Of a stretch of 17,739 nucleotides of DNA, positions 1 to 6,705 are shown piece after piece. This DNA is from an uncultured Bacilli bacterium (GTDB taxonomy: Bacteria > Bacillota_I > Bacilli_A > RF39 > UBA660): positions 1 through 17,739 of the forward strand of contig CANQCQ010000006.1 of NCBI GenBank assembly GCA_947589725.1, written 5' to 3'. The stretch's first letter is position 1. Every line of letters begins with the position of its first letter. The notes beneath the pieces are model-generated. The model saw nothing but the letters and a program-made list of their open reading frames with translations. It did no database searches and had not been told where the DNA came from. The position numbers were made by a program, and so were the translations under genes.

Positions 1-339
1 TCCATATACTAATCCCTCTTTTCTATAATCCATAAATGAGCTTGTCATTGAATGAGCAAATCCTGTAATTGGTATTAGTAATCCACTTCTACAATAACCA
101 ACCATTTTATCAAAAAATCCTAAAGCAGTACATAATGAAGCTGTAAATATAAAAATCATGATCATATAAGTAGATGCAACAGTTCTTGATAATTCAAATA
201 TATGAATCAATAATTCTATTACACCTTCACCAAGAAGACCTACTAATCCTCCTGTTAAAAATGCAATAATAACATTTCTCAACTTATGTTTATCTGCTTT
301 ATATTTGTCAGCAATTTTGTCATATTTTGTGTTTTTCAT
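1..339 (-). CDS. spoVAC: Stage V sporulation protein AC (SpoVAC), 5' part
   Basis: Small membrane protein of the SpoVA channel, which moves Ca-dipicolinate into the forespore and releases it at germination. The 113 visible codons run off the window edge, so the C-terminal part is missing. Seen: a basic N-terminus (KYDKIADKYK), a first hydrophobic segment with the GGLVGLLGEG loop, a second with FFDKMVG, then GLLIPITGFAHSMTSS and KEGLVYG. These line up with the SpoVAC pattern KAFLSGG / G-DK / PVTGFANSM / EGLVLG as I remember it from Bacillus. The ATG at 339 follows a weak GGTGAT ribosome site. It lies directly downstream of the SigF-like gene, matching the Bacillus order sigF-spoVA. A terminator separates the two, so it probably has its own, forespore-type promoter, which I could not place with confidence. 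spoVAD and spoVAE would be expected beyond position 1. Confidence 0.9.
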   Translation of the reverse strand, partial: MKNTKYDKIADKYKADKHKLRNVIIAFLTGGLVGLLGEGVIELLIHIFELSRTVASTYMIMIFIFTASLCTALGFFDKMVGYCRSGLLIPITGFAHSMTSSFMDYRKEGLVYG

Positions 340-363
340 ATATATCACCATTTATAGTTATGC

Positions 364-392
364 ACAAAAAAACTTAAGAATATTCTTAAGTT
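364..392 (-). terminator. Palindromic intrinsic terminator after the sigma gene
   Basis: A perfect 22-base palindrome at 371-392 (8-bp arms AACTTAAG/CTTAAGTT around AATATT) is followed on the minus strand by seven T at 370-364. It overlaps the sigma gene's TAA stop (393-391) and separates that gene from spoVAC. The stem is almost entirely A-T. The plus strand also carries a T-rich run just after it (399-406), so it might work in both directions. Confidence 0.7.
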
Positions 393-1026
393 ATAATCTT
401 TTTTTTAATTTTTCTAATATTTTATTCTCCTTTCTAGATATTTGTACTTGACTAATACCAGTTATTTTACTTAGTTCAGTTTGTGTTAAATTTTCATAAT
501 ATCTAGCTTTGATTAATTTTTTCTCATCTGGATTTAGTCTTTTTAGTTCGTCCCTAAGATCAATTAATTCTTCTTTAATAATATTTTCATTGCTTATTAC
601 ATTATACAAATCATTACCATCATCATCAATTGAAAAATCTAAGCTTTGTACATCTTGTGTTGCCATTAACACTTCATTAATTTTTTCCTCATCTATATCT
701 AAAAATAATGATAGTTCAAGAGTTGTTGGATTTCTACCTAATTTTTGTGTCATAACATCAACTGCTTTATTAATAGATTTATTTAATTTAACCATATCTT
801 TACTTATTTTTATCAATTTGTTCTCTCTAATATAATTTGTAATTTCTCCAATAATATAATAATAAGCATAAGTAGAAAATTTAACATTTAAGCTTTTATT
901 AAAATTATTTTTAGCTTTAACTAGTCCTAACATTCCGACTTGATATAAGTCATCGCAATCATAATTCTTTCCATATTTATGGACAATGCTGTAAACTAAA
1001 TTTTCATACTCTAATACCCCTTCTAC
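391..1026 (-). CDS. sigF: Sporulation RNA polymerase sigma factor, SigF-like (start codon unclear)
   Basis: Sigma-70 family factor, most like the forespore factor SigF (SigG is the alternative). Region 2 is clear: NLVYSIVHKYGKNY, DDLYQVGMLGLVKA, FSTYAYYYIIGEI. Region 3 follows, and region 4 ends with the helix-turn-helix LTQTELSKITGISQVQISR. RYYENLTQTELS and ISQVQISRKENKIL match SigF better than SigG. The first ATG in frame is at 933, but starting there would remove half of region 2; conserved coding sequence clearly continues upstream to about 1020. Between the in-frame TAG at 1047-1045 and that ATG there is no ATG, GTG or TTG. A strong AAAGGAGG site at 1043-1036 sits 9 bases before a GTA codon at 1026, which I use as the provisional start (211 aa). 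Downstream spoVAC supports SigF; spoIIAA and spoIIAB are not adjacent. Sure of the family, moderately sure of the paralogue, unsure of the 5' end. Confidence 0.85.
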   Translation of the reverse strand, partial: VEGVLEYENLVYSIVHKYGKNYDCDDLYQVGMLGLVKAKNNFNKSLNVKFSTYAYYYIIGEITNYIRENKLIKISKDMVKLNKSINKAVDVMTQKLGRNPTTLELSLFLDIDEEKINEVLMATQDVQSLDFSIDDDGNDLYNVISNENIIKEELIDLRDELKRLNPDEKKLIKARYYENLTQTELSKITGISQVQISRKENKILEKLKKRL

Positions 1027-1057
1027 TTTAAGTCTCCTCCTTTTCTACTACAAGTAA

Positions 1058-1086
1058 AATATAATATTTTAAATAATTTTGTGCAA
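1058..1086 (-). promoter_or_regulatory. Sigma-A-like promoter of the sigF-like gene
   Basis: TTGCAC (1086-1081) and TATATT (1063-1058) are separated by exactly 17 bases, giving a predicted transcription start near 1051. This leaves a short leader carrying the AAAGGAGG ribosome site. It resembles a vegetative promoter more than the sigma-H promoter that drives spoIIA in Bacillus subtilis. Confidence 0.6.
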
Positions 1087-1090
1087 TGAC

Positions 1091-1099
1091 TTCGACAAA
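1091..1099 (-). promoter_or_regulatory. Spo0A box (0A box)
   Basis: The minus strand reads TTTGTCGAA at 1099-1091, an exact match to the known Spo0A-binding consensus TTTGTCRAA. It ends four bases upstream of the predicted -35 element of the sigF-like gene, a usual place for an activator site. A weaker copy, TTTGTCAGT at 1129-1121, lies 30 bases further upstream, but its T-run is shared with the preceding terminator. Confidence 0.65.
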
Positions 1100-1126
1100 C
1101 TAAGAACTGACCATATAAAAACTGAC

Positions 1127-1149
1127 AAAAAAAAGAACTATATAAGTTC
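1127..1149 (-). terminator. Weak intrinsic terminator after the membrane protein gene
   Basis: A short hairpin (GAACT / AGTTC, 5 bp, loop TATAT) at 1149-1135 is followed by eight T at 1134-1127. It begins five bases beyond the stop codon of the 1154-1882 gene and would insulate it from the sigma gene's promoter. The stem is short, so efficiency is doubtful. Confidence 0.5.
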
Positions 1150-1153
1150 AATT

Positions 1154-1882
1154 TTATTTCTTTTCTTCAGTTTCTTCTTTATTTTCTTCTTCAACTTTTT
1201 CTTCTTTTTCATCATCTTTATTTAAAGTTACAAATTTTTTTGAAATCGTAAGTACTGGTCTAACAGGTAATGATGTAGTTGAATCTCCTAAACAAAATCT
1301 ATTTGTTTTTCCATTTCCATCTTCACGACAAATCATAACAGGTTTATTATAATCATCTGTTTTATAAACTGTATCAGTAACAGTTTCATTAACATATATA
1401 AATTCTGGTATATTAAATTTACTTAATTCTGTTTCTGGTAAAAATTCAGCTGAATTTGCATTTGCTAAAGTCGCTAAATCCAAATATGCAAGTAATCTTA
1501 CTTCTTGAATATCACTACTTTCACATTTTAGTTCACTAACTAAACTATTTTTAAAAGTACCCTTTAAAAAACTATTAACATTTCCATATAAAACATTAGT
1601 ATTATTTACATTATCTTTACTTAAAAGAGTTATATATTCAACATTTTCTTCTGATTCATATAAAACATACCAAATTGTATCATCTTTTAAATTAACAATA
1701 TCTCCTACTTTATAACTGTCATATTTTTCTACTTCTTCTTTGCCTTCAGTACTTTCCTTTTTCTTATTTCCATTTACCATTTTATTAGTTATAAAAAACA
1801 CTATAATAAATGTAACTAATACGACAACTCCTACTATTATCCATAATTTTATTTTTGGCGAAATATCTACTTCATTTTCCAT
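1154..1882 (-). CDS. Bitopic membrane protein with predicted extracytoplasmic domain (DUF6273-like pattern)
   Basis: I do not recognise a specific gene. The 242-residue product has a short cytoplasmic N-terminus, one membrane segment at about residues 13-32, a charged linker (about 36-55), a globular domain of about 170 residues and a Lys/Glu-rich tail. The domain starts YKVGDIVNLKDDTIWYVLYE and ends with LPVRPVLTISKKFV. The pattern 'W-Y-V-L ... ITLLSKD ... RPV-TISK' resembles the DUF6273 type of surface domain common in low-GC gut bacteria; I infer this from memory. Three cysteines (near 120, 184 and 196) fall in the predicted outside part. The ATG at 1882 has a GAGGAGG site nine bases upstream. 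It sits between tex and the sigF-like gene with terminators on both sides, so it is probably its own unit. Its role is unknown. Confidence 0.75.
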   Translation of the reverse strand: MENEVDISPKIKLWIIVGVVVLVTFIIVFFITNKMVNGNKKKESTEGKEEVEKYDSYKVGDIVNLKDDTIWYVLYESEENVEYITLLSKDNVNNTNVLYGNVNSFLKGTFKNSLVSELKCESSDIQEVRLLAYLDLATLANANSAEFLPETELSKFNIPEFIYVNETVTDTVYKTDDYNKPVMICREDGNGKTNRFCLGDSTTSLPVRPVLTISKKFVTLNKDDEKEEKVEEENKEETEEKK

Positions 1883-1930
1883 TATGTGTAAGCCTCCTCT
1901 ATTTTTATATTAGCATTATTTTAAAAGAAA

Positions 1931-1951
1931 AGAAAGAGTTTCTATCTTTCT
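1931..1951 (-). terminator. Hairpin terminator overlapping the tex stop codon
   Basis: The arms AGAAAGA / TCTTTCT (7 bp, loop TAGAAAC) overlap the tex TAG stop and are followed on the minus strand by a T-rich stretch (TTTCTTTT). Stability is modest. Confidence 0.5.
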
Positions 1952-3486
1952 ATTAAGCTTAAACTAACTTTACCTTTTTCAATTGAAATATCATCAACAT
2001 AACAATCTACTATATCGCCAACACTAAATAACTCTGATGGATGTTTTATATAATTATTAGATAATTTTGATATATGAGCAAGACCATCTTCATGTAAACC
2101 TATATCAATAAAAAGACCAAAATCAACTACATTTCTAACAGTTCCTTGCAACTTCATTCCTACAGATAAGTCATTTATATTTAAAATATCACTTTTTAAA
2201 ATAGGTTGAGGATATTCATCTCTTGGATCTAAATTTGGTTTTTTTAAAGAACTAATAACATCTTCTAATGTATAAATATCTGTACCTAATTTATCCTTAT
2301 ATTCTTCTATATTTAATTTATTTAATTTTTCTATAAGTTCATAACTTCCAATTTTTGAAACATTACTATCTAACAATTCTAATAACTTCTTTGCAATAGC
2401 ATAACTTTCTGGATGAATTGCTGTACTATCAAGAATATTATCACCATCAGTTATTCTTAAAAAACCAATAGCTTGTTCGTAAGCTTTATCAGTAAGCAAC
2501 TTCTTATTTTTAATTTCAATTCGACTAGTTATTTTACCAACTTTTTCACGATACTCGATAATTTTATCAATTGCTTTTTTTGTAATACCCGATACATATT
2601 TTAGAAGTGATGCTGAGGCTGTATTAATATTTACACCTACATTATTAACACACTTTTCAACAACAAAGTCTAATGATGAAGATAATTTTTTTTGGGACAC
2701 ATCATGCTGATACAAACCAACTCCAATCCCCTCAGGTGGAATTTTAACAAGTTCGGCTAAAGAGTCCTGTAATCTTCGACCAATACTTACTGCACTTCTT
2801 TTTTCAACAGCCAAATTTGGAAATTCTTCAATAGCTTGATCTGATGCACTATAAATTGATGCTCCGGCTTCACTAACAATTACATATTTACAATTTAAAT
2901 TATTCTCTTTGATAAGTTCTGAACAAAACTTTTCTGATTCTCGAGAAGCAGTTCCATTACCAATCGCAATAACATCAATATTAAATTTTTTTATTAAATC
3001 TAATACAATCTTTTTACTTTGAGCAATTCTTTCATCTGTATTTCCATTAAGAAAAGGTTTAATTACTGTTGAATCTAGATATTTACCATTCTTATCAACT
3101 ACAGCTAATTTACAACCATTAACAAATCCTGGATCAAAACCCAATACAACTTTTTCTTTTAATGGTGGAGTAAGTAATAAAGCCTCTAAATTTTTACTAA
3201 AATTATTAATTGCAGCTCCATCACCTTTTTCTGTAAGATCTGCTCTAATTTCTCTTTCAACACTTGGTTCAATTAATCTCTTATAAGAATCTTCTATCGC
3301 TTCTTTAACAAGCTCTACAACAAAACTTTTATCATTTTTTATTACTTTCTTTTCTAAAATTGCTTGTACTTCATCCTTATTAACTTCTATATTAACAGTT
3401 AAAACTTTTTCTCTTTCTCCTCTATTTATCGCAAGAATTCTATGTGGCTTGATGTACTTAACAGGCTCTTTATAATCATAATACAT
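1942..3486 (-). CDS. tex: Tex C-terminal part (YqgF-like, HhH and S1 domains)
   Basis: Open part downstream of the internal TGA, 514 residues from the first available ATG. Seen in order: the end of the N-terminal domain (YYDYKEPVKYIKPHRILAIN), a YqgF/RuvX-like RNase-H-fold domain beginning VVLGFDPGFVNGCKLAVVD (about residues 112-240), a helix-hairpin-helix region with VNINTASASLLKYVSGI (about 285-315), and a C-terminal S1 RNA-binding domain (MKLQGTVRNVVDFGLFIDIG ... HISKLS, about 440-512). Domains and spacing are intact with no second lesion. Separate translation would need re-initiation 145 bases after the TGA, and only a weak AAGG stands eight bases before the ATG. I therefore regard this as the distal part of the interrupted gene rather than an independent one. 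Confidence 0.8.
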   Translation of the reverse strand: MYYDYKEPVKYIKPHRILAINRGEREKVLTVNIEVNKDEVQAILEKKVIKNDKSFVVELVKEAIEDSYKRLIEPSVEREIRADLTEKGDGAAINNFSKNLEALLLTPPLKEKVVLGFDPGFVNGCKLAVVDKNGKYLDSTVIKPFLNGNTDERIAQSKKIVLDLIKKFNIDVIAIGNGTASRESEKFCSELIKENNLNCKYVIVSEAGASIYSASDQAIEEFPNLAVEKRSAVSIGRRLQDSLAELVKIPPEGIGVGLYQHDVSQKKLSSSLDFVVEKCVNNVGVNINTASASLLKYVSGITKKAIDKIIEYREKVGKITSRIEIKNKKLLTDKAYEQAIGFLRITDGDNILDSTAIHPESYAIAKKLLELLDSNVSKIGSYELIEKLNKLNIEEYKDKLGTDIYTLEDVISSLKKPNLDPRDEYPQPILKSDILNINDLSVGMKLQGTVRNVVDFGLFIDIGLHEDGLAHISKLSNNYIKHPSELFSVGDIVDCYVDDISIEKGKVSLSLIER

Positions 3487-3630
3487 CTCATAAACCTTAT
3501 TAGTATCTTCACAATTTTTCTTAACTTTAGAAACAATTACTCCATTTTTATAGAAATAATTTCTAATACTCTTTCTGTATCCAGCATTATCACTAATCCA
3601 TTCAGCAATAATATATTTAGCTCCCTCAAT

Positions 3631-4095
3631 TCACTTATCAAAAGATAAATCATCTTTAATAAATTTAGCTGCTAAATCTTCAATACTTCCATTAGTTGGA
3701 AAAGACATAATCATTTTAGCTAAAGGTTCAAGTCCTAAAGCAATTGCCTCTGTTGCCTTAGTTTTCTTTTTTTCTTTATAAGGTCTATATAAATCTTCTA
3801 CTTCTACTAATTTAGAACAATTTAAAATATTATTTTTTAATTCATCAGTAAGCATACCTTTTTCATCAATTAATCTAATAATATCTTCTTTTCTTTTTAA
3901 TAAATTCTCTTGATATTCATATACTTCATTTATTTTTCTAATAGTCTCTTCATCTAAAGCTCCAGTTGCTTCTTTTCGATATCTCGCAATAAATGGAATA
4001 GTATTTTCTTCACTTAACATTGTAAGTACTGTACTAACTTGTTTTGAAGAAATTCCTAAATTATTAGCTATTTCATTAATTATCATATCATTCAT
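3631..4095 (-). CDS. tex: Tex N-terminal part, ending at the internal TGA
   Basis: 154 residues of the helical Tex N-terminal domain. Family motifs are clear: ANNLGISSKQVSTVLTMLSE, NTIPFIARYRKEATGALDEE, VEDLYRPYKEKKKTKATEA and ALGLEPLA. The start at 4095 has a proper GGAGG site, so the predicted protein begins MNDMIINEIA. Translation stops at TGA (3633-3631) after FIKDDLSFDK. A product ending here would lack the RNase-H-like, HhH and S1 domains and should not work as Tex. A possible weak -10 (TATGAT, 4133-4128) lies upstream, but no good -35 goes with it. Confidence 0.8.
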   Translation of the reverse strand: MNDMIINEIANNLGISSKQVSTVLTMLSEENTIPFIARYRKEATGALDEETIRKINEVYEYQENLLKRKEDIIRLIDEKGMLTDELKNNILNCSKLVEVEDLYRPYKEKKKTKATEAIALGLEPLAKMIMSFPTNGSIEDLAAKFIKDDLSFDK

Positions 4096-4176
4096 TATAA
4101 ATACCTCCATGATACAAAAAATATTTTATCATATAGATTATTTAGTATGAATAATATTTACTTCATTTTACAAAAG

Positions 4177-4204
4177 AAAAAAAGAAACCTAAATTTCTTT
4201 TTTT
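4177..4204 (-). terminator. Strong A/T-rich hairpin terminator, symmetric
   Basis: Perfect 11-bp arms (A7-G-AAA / TTT-C-T7) enclose a six-base loop (TTTAGG on the minus strand), with a T-tract on the 3' arm in either direction. It lies 78 bases downstream of the 4282-5199 gene and upstream of tex, closing the long operon and isolating tex. Confidence 0.75.
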
Positions 4205-4281
4205 ATATATTATTTTACTTTTGGCTACTTCAAGATAGGTTAAGAATCGAGATGTTCTATCTATATAATTTAGATATTTTA

Positions 4282-5199
4282 CTATTCTTCTTCTGAAGTA
4301 ACAGTACAAGAATAACCTTTAGTTGTTAAAGTTTCTTGTATATCAGATACATTTTGATTTGCTTCATAATCAGCTAATTCTAATGAATAACCATTAAACA
4401 TTTCCAAAACAGCATCACGTTGATACAAAGAGTAATCAAATGTCTCATCAACTGTTACTGTACCATCATACATATCACATGATACTTCAACTCCATAAGA
4501 TCCTTCATTAAGTTTAGCAGCTAAACTTTTACAATTATTGTACATTGTCTCTAAAGCAGTTGAATCTATTGTCTTATCTCCTCTAGTAGTTAAAGTATAA
4601 TCAAGAGAAGTTATCTGTCTATTTTTAAATTTAAATACATTAGCGTATATTAAATCATAATTTTCATCATTAGTCTCTAAATCACAAGACATTGTTCCAT
4701 TTTGTATAGCACCCTCATTAACTGGAGCTTTTGAATTTGAAAAACTACTCAATAATTCACTAATTTGTGGAAGAAAAATTACAGATACTAAAATAGCAAC
4801 AAATAATAATATCATGGCAATAATTTTTCCTTTTCCAGGAGGATGATATTCTATTTGTACTTGTTCCATCTTTTTATTTTCTAATAAATCTTCTTTTTTC
4901 TCTTCCTTTACTTCCTCTTCTACTTTTACAGTATTAGAATCTTCTACTTGTACTTGCTCTTCAGTCTTGTCATTTAATCTTAATACTTTACCATCTTCTT
5001 CATCTAATTTTAATTCTTCAACATTTCCAATAGTTGGAGGAGCAACACTTGGTGGTAATGAAGTTGGTGTCTGATCATTACTTATAGAAGATTGATTTTG
5101 ATCATTAGGATTTACAAATACATTATTGTTAGTTTGATTATTTGTTTGTTGATTTGTATCATTAGATACTGAACCATTATTAATATCACTATTATTCAT
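4282..5199 (-). CDS. Unknown membrane protein with long acidic cytoplasmic tail and four-Cys outer domain
   Basis: Not recognised. The 305-residue product has three parts. Residues 1-60 are Asn/Gln/Ser/Thr-rich low complexity with a Pro stretch (TSLPPSVAPP). Residues 60-115 are strongly acidic with many Glu/Lys. One membrane segment lies at about 125-144 (KIIAMILLFVAILVSVIFLP). A predicted extracytoplasmic domain of about 155 residues holds four cysteines near 171, 222, 240 and 297, enough for two disulfides. The outer domain alternates short strands (ITSLDYTLTTRG, GVEVSCDMYDGTVTV) and a helix, vaguely like small lipoprotein folds such as DUF1307; this is only an impression. It follows rpe after 31 bases, has AGGGAG before its ATG, and has a possible promoter of its own. 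The Thr-containing cytoplasmic tail would be reachable by the PASTA kinase encoded upstream, but nothing in the sequence proves this. Confidence 0.75.
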   Translation of the reverse strand: MNNSDINNGSVSNDTNQQTNNQTNNNVFVNPNDQNQSSISNDQTPTSLPPSVAPPTIGNVEELKLDEEDGKVLRLNDKTEEQVQVEDSNTVKVEEEVKEEKKEDLLENKKMEQVQIEYHPPGKGKIIAMILLFVAILVSVIFLPQISELLSSFSNSKAPVNEGAIQNGTMSCDLETNDENYDLIYANVFKFKNRQITSLDYTLTTRGDKTIDSTALETMYNNCKSLAAKLNEGSYGVEVSCDMYDGTVTVDETFDYSLYQRDAVLEMFNGYSLELADYEANQNVSDIQETLTTKGYSCTVTSEEE

Positions 5200-5224
5200 A
5201 GTCTCAACTCCCTATTCTTTTATC

Positions 5225-5233
5225 ATTATATCA
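5225..5233 (-). promoter_or_regulatory. Extended -10 promoter before the 4282-5199 gene
   Basis: TGATATAAT at 5233-5225 is a perfect extended -10 (TG-N-TATAAT), formed partly by the rpe stop codon. No convincing -35 lies 16-18 bases upstream, which extended -10 promoters can tolerate. Predicted start is near 5218, leaving a short leader with the AGGGAG ribosome site. Confidence 0.45.
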
Positions 5234-5860
5234 TACTAATCTTAAACTTGATATTTTTTCTTGAAAATTGTCCGAATTTATAATATAGCTTCCACTAACT
5301 ACAATATCACAGTCTTTACAATATTTAACTGTCTCATTGTTAATTCCTCCATCAACACTTATAACAGCATTAATTTTATATTCATTAAGTAAAGTTCTAA
5401 CTTCCAATATTTTTTCTACAGTATCTTCCAAAAAAGATTGTCCTCCCTCTCCAGGCTCAACACTCATAATTAATATCTGATCAATTAAAGGTAAATATGG
5501 AACTAAACTAGATACTGGTGTATTTGGTTTTATTGCAACTCCTGCTTTTATAGAATATGATTTTATTAATTCTAAATTTTTTTCAACATCAGGTACTTCT
5601 ACATGAATAGTGATATATTCAGTATTTAATTCTGCATAATTCTTTATATATTGAAAAGGTTCATTTACCATTAAATGAACATCTAATCTTTTATTGGTAT
5701 ATTTATAAATGTTTCGCATTTCACTAAAAGGCATAGTCCTATTATGCACAAACTTTCCATCCATTATATCAACATGAATGAAATCTACATCTGTCTTATT
5801 AAGTTTTTGTAAATCAACTGGAACATTTTTACTACTTAAAAAGGATGCACTAATTTTCAT
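5231..5860 (-). CDS. rpe: Ribulose-phosphate 3-epimerase
   Basis: Interconverts D-ribulose 5-phosphate and D-xylulose 5-phosphate in the pentose phosphate pathway; cytoplasmic TIM barrel. The 209-residue product is slightly shorter than the usual 215-225. Seen: the N-terminal strand ISASFLSSK, the metal/catalytic motif DFIHVDIMDGKFV, DVHLMVNEP, ITIHVE, the phosphate-binding IMSVEPGEGGQSF and the second catalytic stretch ISVDGGI, followed by VVSGSYI. The catalytic Asp and metal ligands of the family therefore appear present. The start overlaps the rsgA stop by four bases (ATGA), so it is probably translationally coupled. The order rsgA-rpe after the kinase is the conserved Bacillus arrangement; the thiamine pyrophosphokinase gene that often follows is absent. 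Confidence 0.96.
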   Translation of the reverse strand: MKISASFLSSKNVPVDLQKLNKTDVDFIHVDIMDGKFVHNRTMPFSEMRNIYKYTNKRLDVHLMVNEPFQYIKNYAELNTEYITIHVEVPDVEKNLELIKSYSIKAGVAIKPNTPVSSLVPYLPLIDQILIMSVEPGEGGQSFLEDTVEKILEVRTLLNEYKINAVISVDGGINNETVKYCKDCDIVVSGSYIINSDNFQEKISSLRLV

Positions 5861-6690
5861 TTCTCTACCTCCCTAATAAAACTAAGATAGTCCTCATATC
5901 TACTCTTAATTATATTATTAGACTCAACTGCTTCTTTTACTAAACATTCACTCTCTTTTGTATGAGTACAATCTTTAAATGGACAATGATAAGATTTAAA
6001 TTCAATAAAACCATCTTTGATTTCTTCCTTAGTGTTATCAGAAAAATTTAGAGCAGAAAACCCCGGTGTATCTAAGACTTTTCCTCCTAAAAAATCAAAT
6101 AATTCAACAACTCTTGTAGTATGTTTTCCTCTTCCTAAAGCTAAAGATACTTCTCCAGTTTCTAAATGCCATTTACCATTCAATCTATTTAATAAACTTG
6201 ATTTTCCAGCACCAGTTTGACCAACAAATACACTTGTTTTATTTTTTATTAAGTCTTTTATTTTATCTAAATCATTATTAGATACTATTGTATAACCTAT
6301 ATTATTATAATAATTAAGTTTTTTATAAGCATTTACTAATTCTTCTTCACTGACTAAATCTTCTTTTGTTATTGTAATTATAGGTTTAACATTATGAATC
6401 TCCATAAGTACTAATAGTTTATCTAATAAATTTAATGAAAAATCTGGATTAACTAAACTAGTAACTATAAATGCTTGATCTATATTACTTACCTTTGGTC
6501 TTTTAAATTCATTTTTACGTGGCAAAATTTCTTCTATTACTTTTTTATCCTTATCAAAAAGAACATAGTCCCCCACTAAAGGAGTAATATGTTCTTTTCT
6601 GAATATACCACGACATTTACAATAATAAATTTCATTTTTTCCCTTTACAACGTGTAAATCACTTGTTATTTTTACTATTTGTCCTTGCAT
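5857..6690 (-). CDS. rsgA: Small ribosomal subunit biogenesis GTPase RsgA
   Basis: Circularly permuted GTPase that checks late maturation of the 30S subunit. The 277-residue protein has an N-terminal OB-fold (about 1-65), then GTPase motifs in permuted order: G4 TITKEDL at about 106-112, G1 GQTGAGKS at 157-164, GRGKHTTR at 186-193 and G3 DTPG at 207-210. The C-terminal zinc motif follows, with ligands C236, C241, H243 and C249. The TKED form of G4 is also found in the Bacillus protein. The ATG at 6690 follows an AGGGGG site. It lies 15 bases after the kinase gene and overlaps rpe by four bases. Bacillus RsgA (CpgA/YloQ) is a known substrate of the PrkC kinase, which fits this neighbourhood. 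Confidence 0.96.
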   Translation of the reverse strand: MQGQIVKITSDLHVVKGKNEIYYCKCRGIFRKEHITPLVGDYVLFDKDKKVIEEILPRKNEFKRPKVSNIDQAFIVTSLVNPDFSLNLLDKLLVLMEIHNVKPIITITKEDLVSEEELVNAYKKLNYYNNIGYTIVSNNDLDKIKDLIKNKTSVFVGQTGAGKSSLLNRLNGKWHLETGEVSLALGRGKHTTRVVELFDFLGGKVLDTPGFSALNFSDNTKEEIKDGFIEFKSYHCPFKDCTHTKESECLVKEAVESNNIIKSRYEDYLSFIREVEK

Positions 6691-6705
6691 ATATCCCCCT
6701 ATATT

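Larger units (their letters stand above)
1942..4095 (-). pseudogene. tex: tex, RNA-binding transcription accessory protein, interrupted by one in-frame TGA
   Basis: Read through, this frame gives a complete Tex protein of 717 residues, the usual family length (about 720). Tex is a conserved nucleic-acid-binding factor whose exact role is unsettled. The frame never shifts: a TGA at 3633-3631 (codon 155) is the only lesion, and the 48 codons between it and the next ATG (3486) still encode recognisable Tex sequence (IEGAKYIIAEWISDNAGYRK). The start is the ATG at 4095, preceded by GGAGG with an 8-base spacer; the in-frame ATG at 4110 overlaps that ribosome site. The TGA lies where Tex proteins usually read roughly 'AL-GA', not at a conserved Trp or Cys. 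It may be a recent nonsense mutation, a sequence error, or a recoded codon. The two open parts are listed separately. Confidence 0.75.

Noticed and set aside
996..1007. Start of sigF at the ATG at 1007 followed by a programmed frameshift
   Set aside because: That frame reads Met-Lys-Ile and then a stop, and there is no slippery heptamer that would bring ribosomes into the sigma frame.
3484..3486. Independent gene starting at the ATG at 3486
   Set aside because: The product would begin in the middle of a conserved Tex domain, the ribosome site is weak, and the upstream codons still encode Tex sequence.
3631..3633. TGA read as Trp (Mycoplasma-type code) to rescue tex
   Set aside because: At least five genes in the window end in TGA at sensible places, including ATGA overlaps, and Trp is encoded by TGG throughout.
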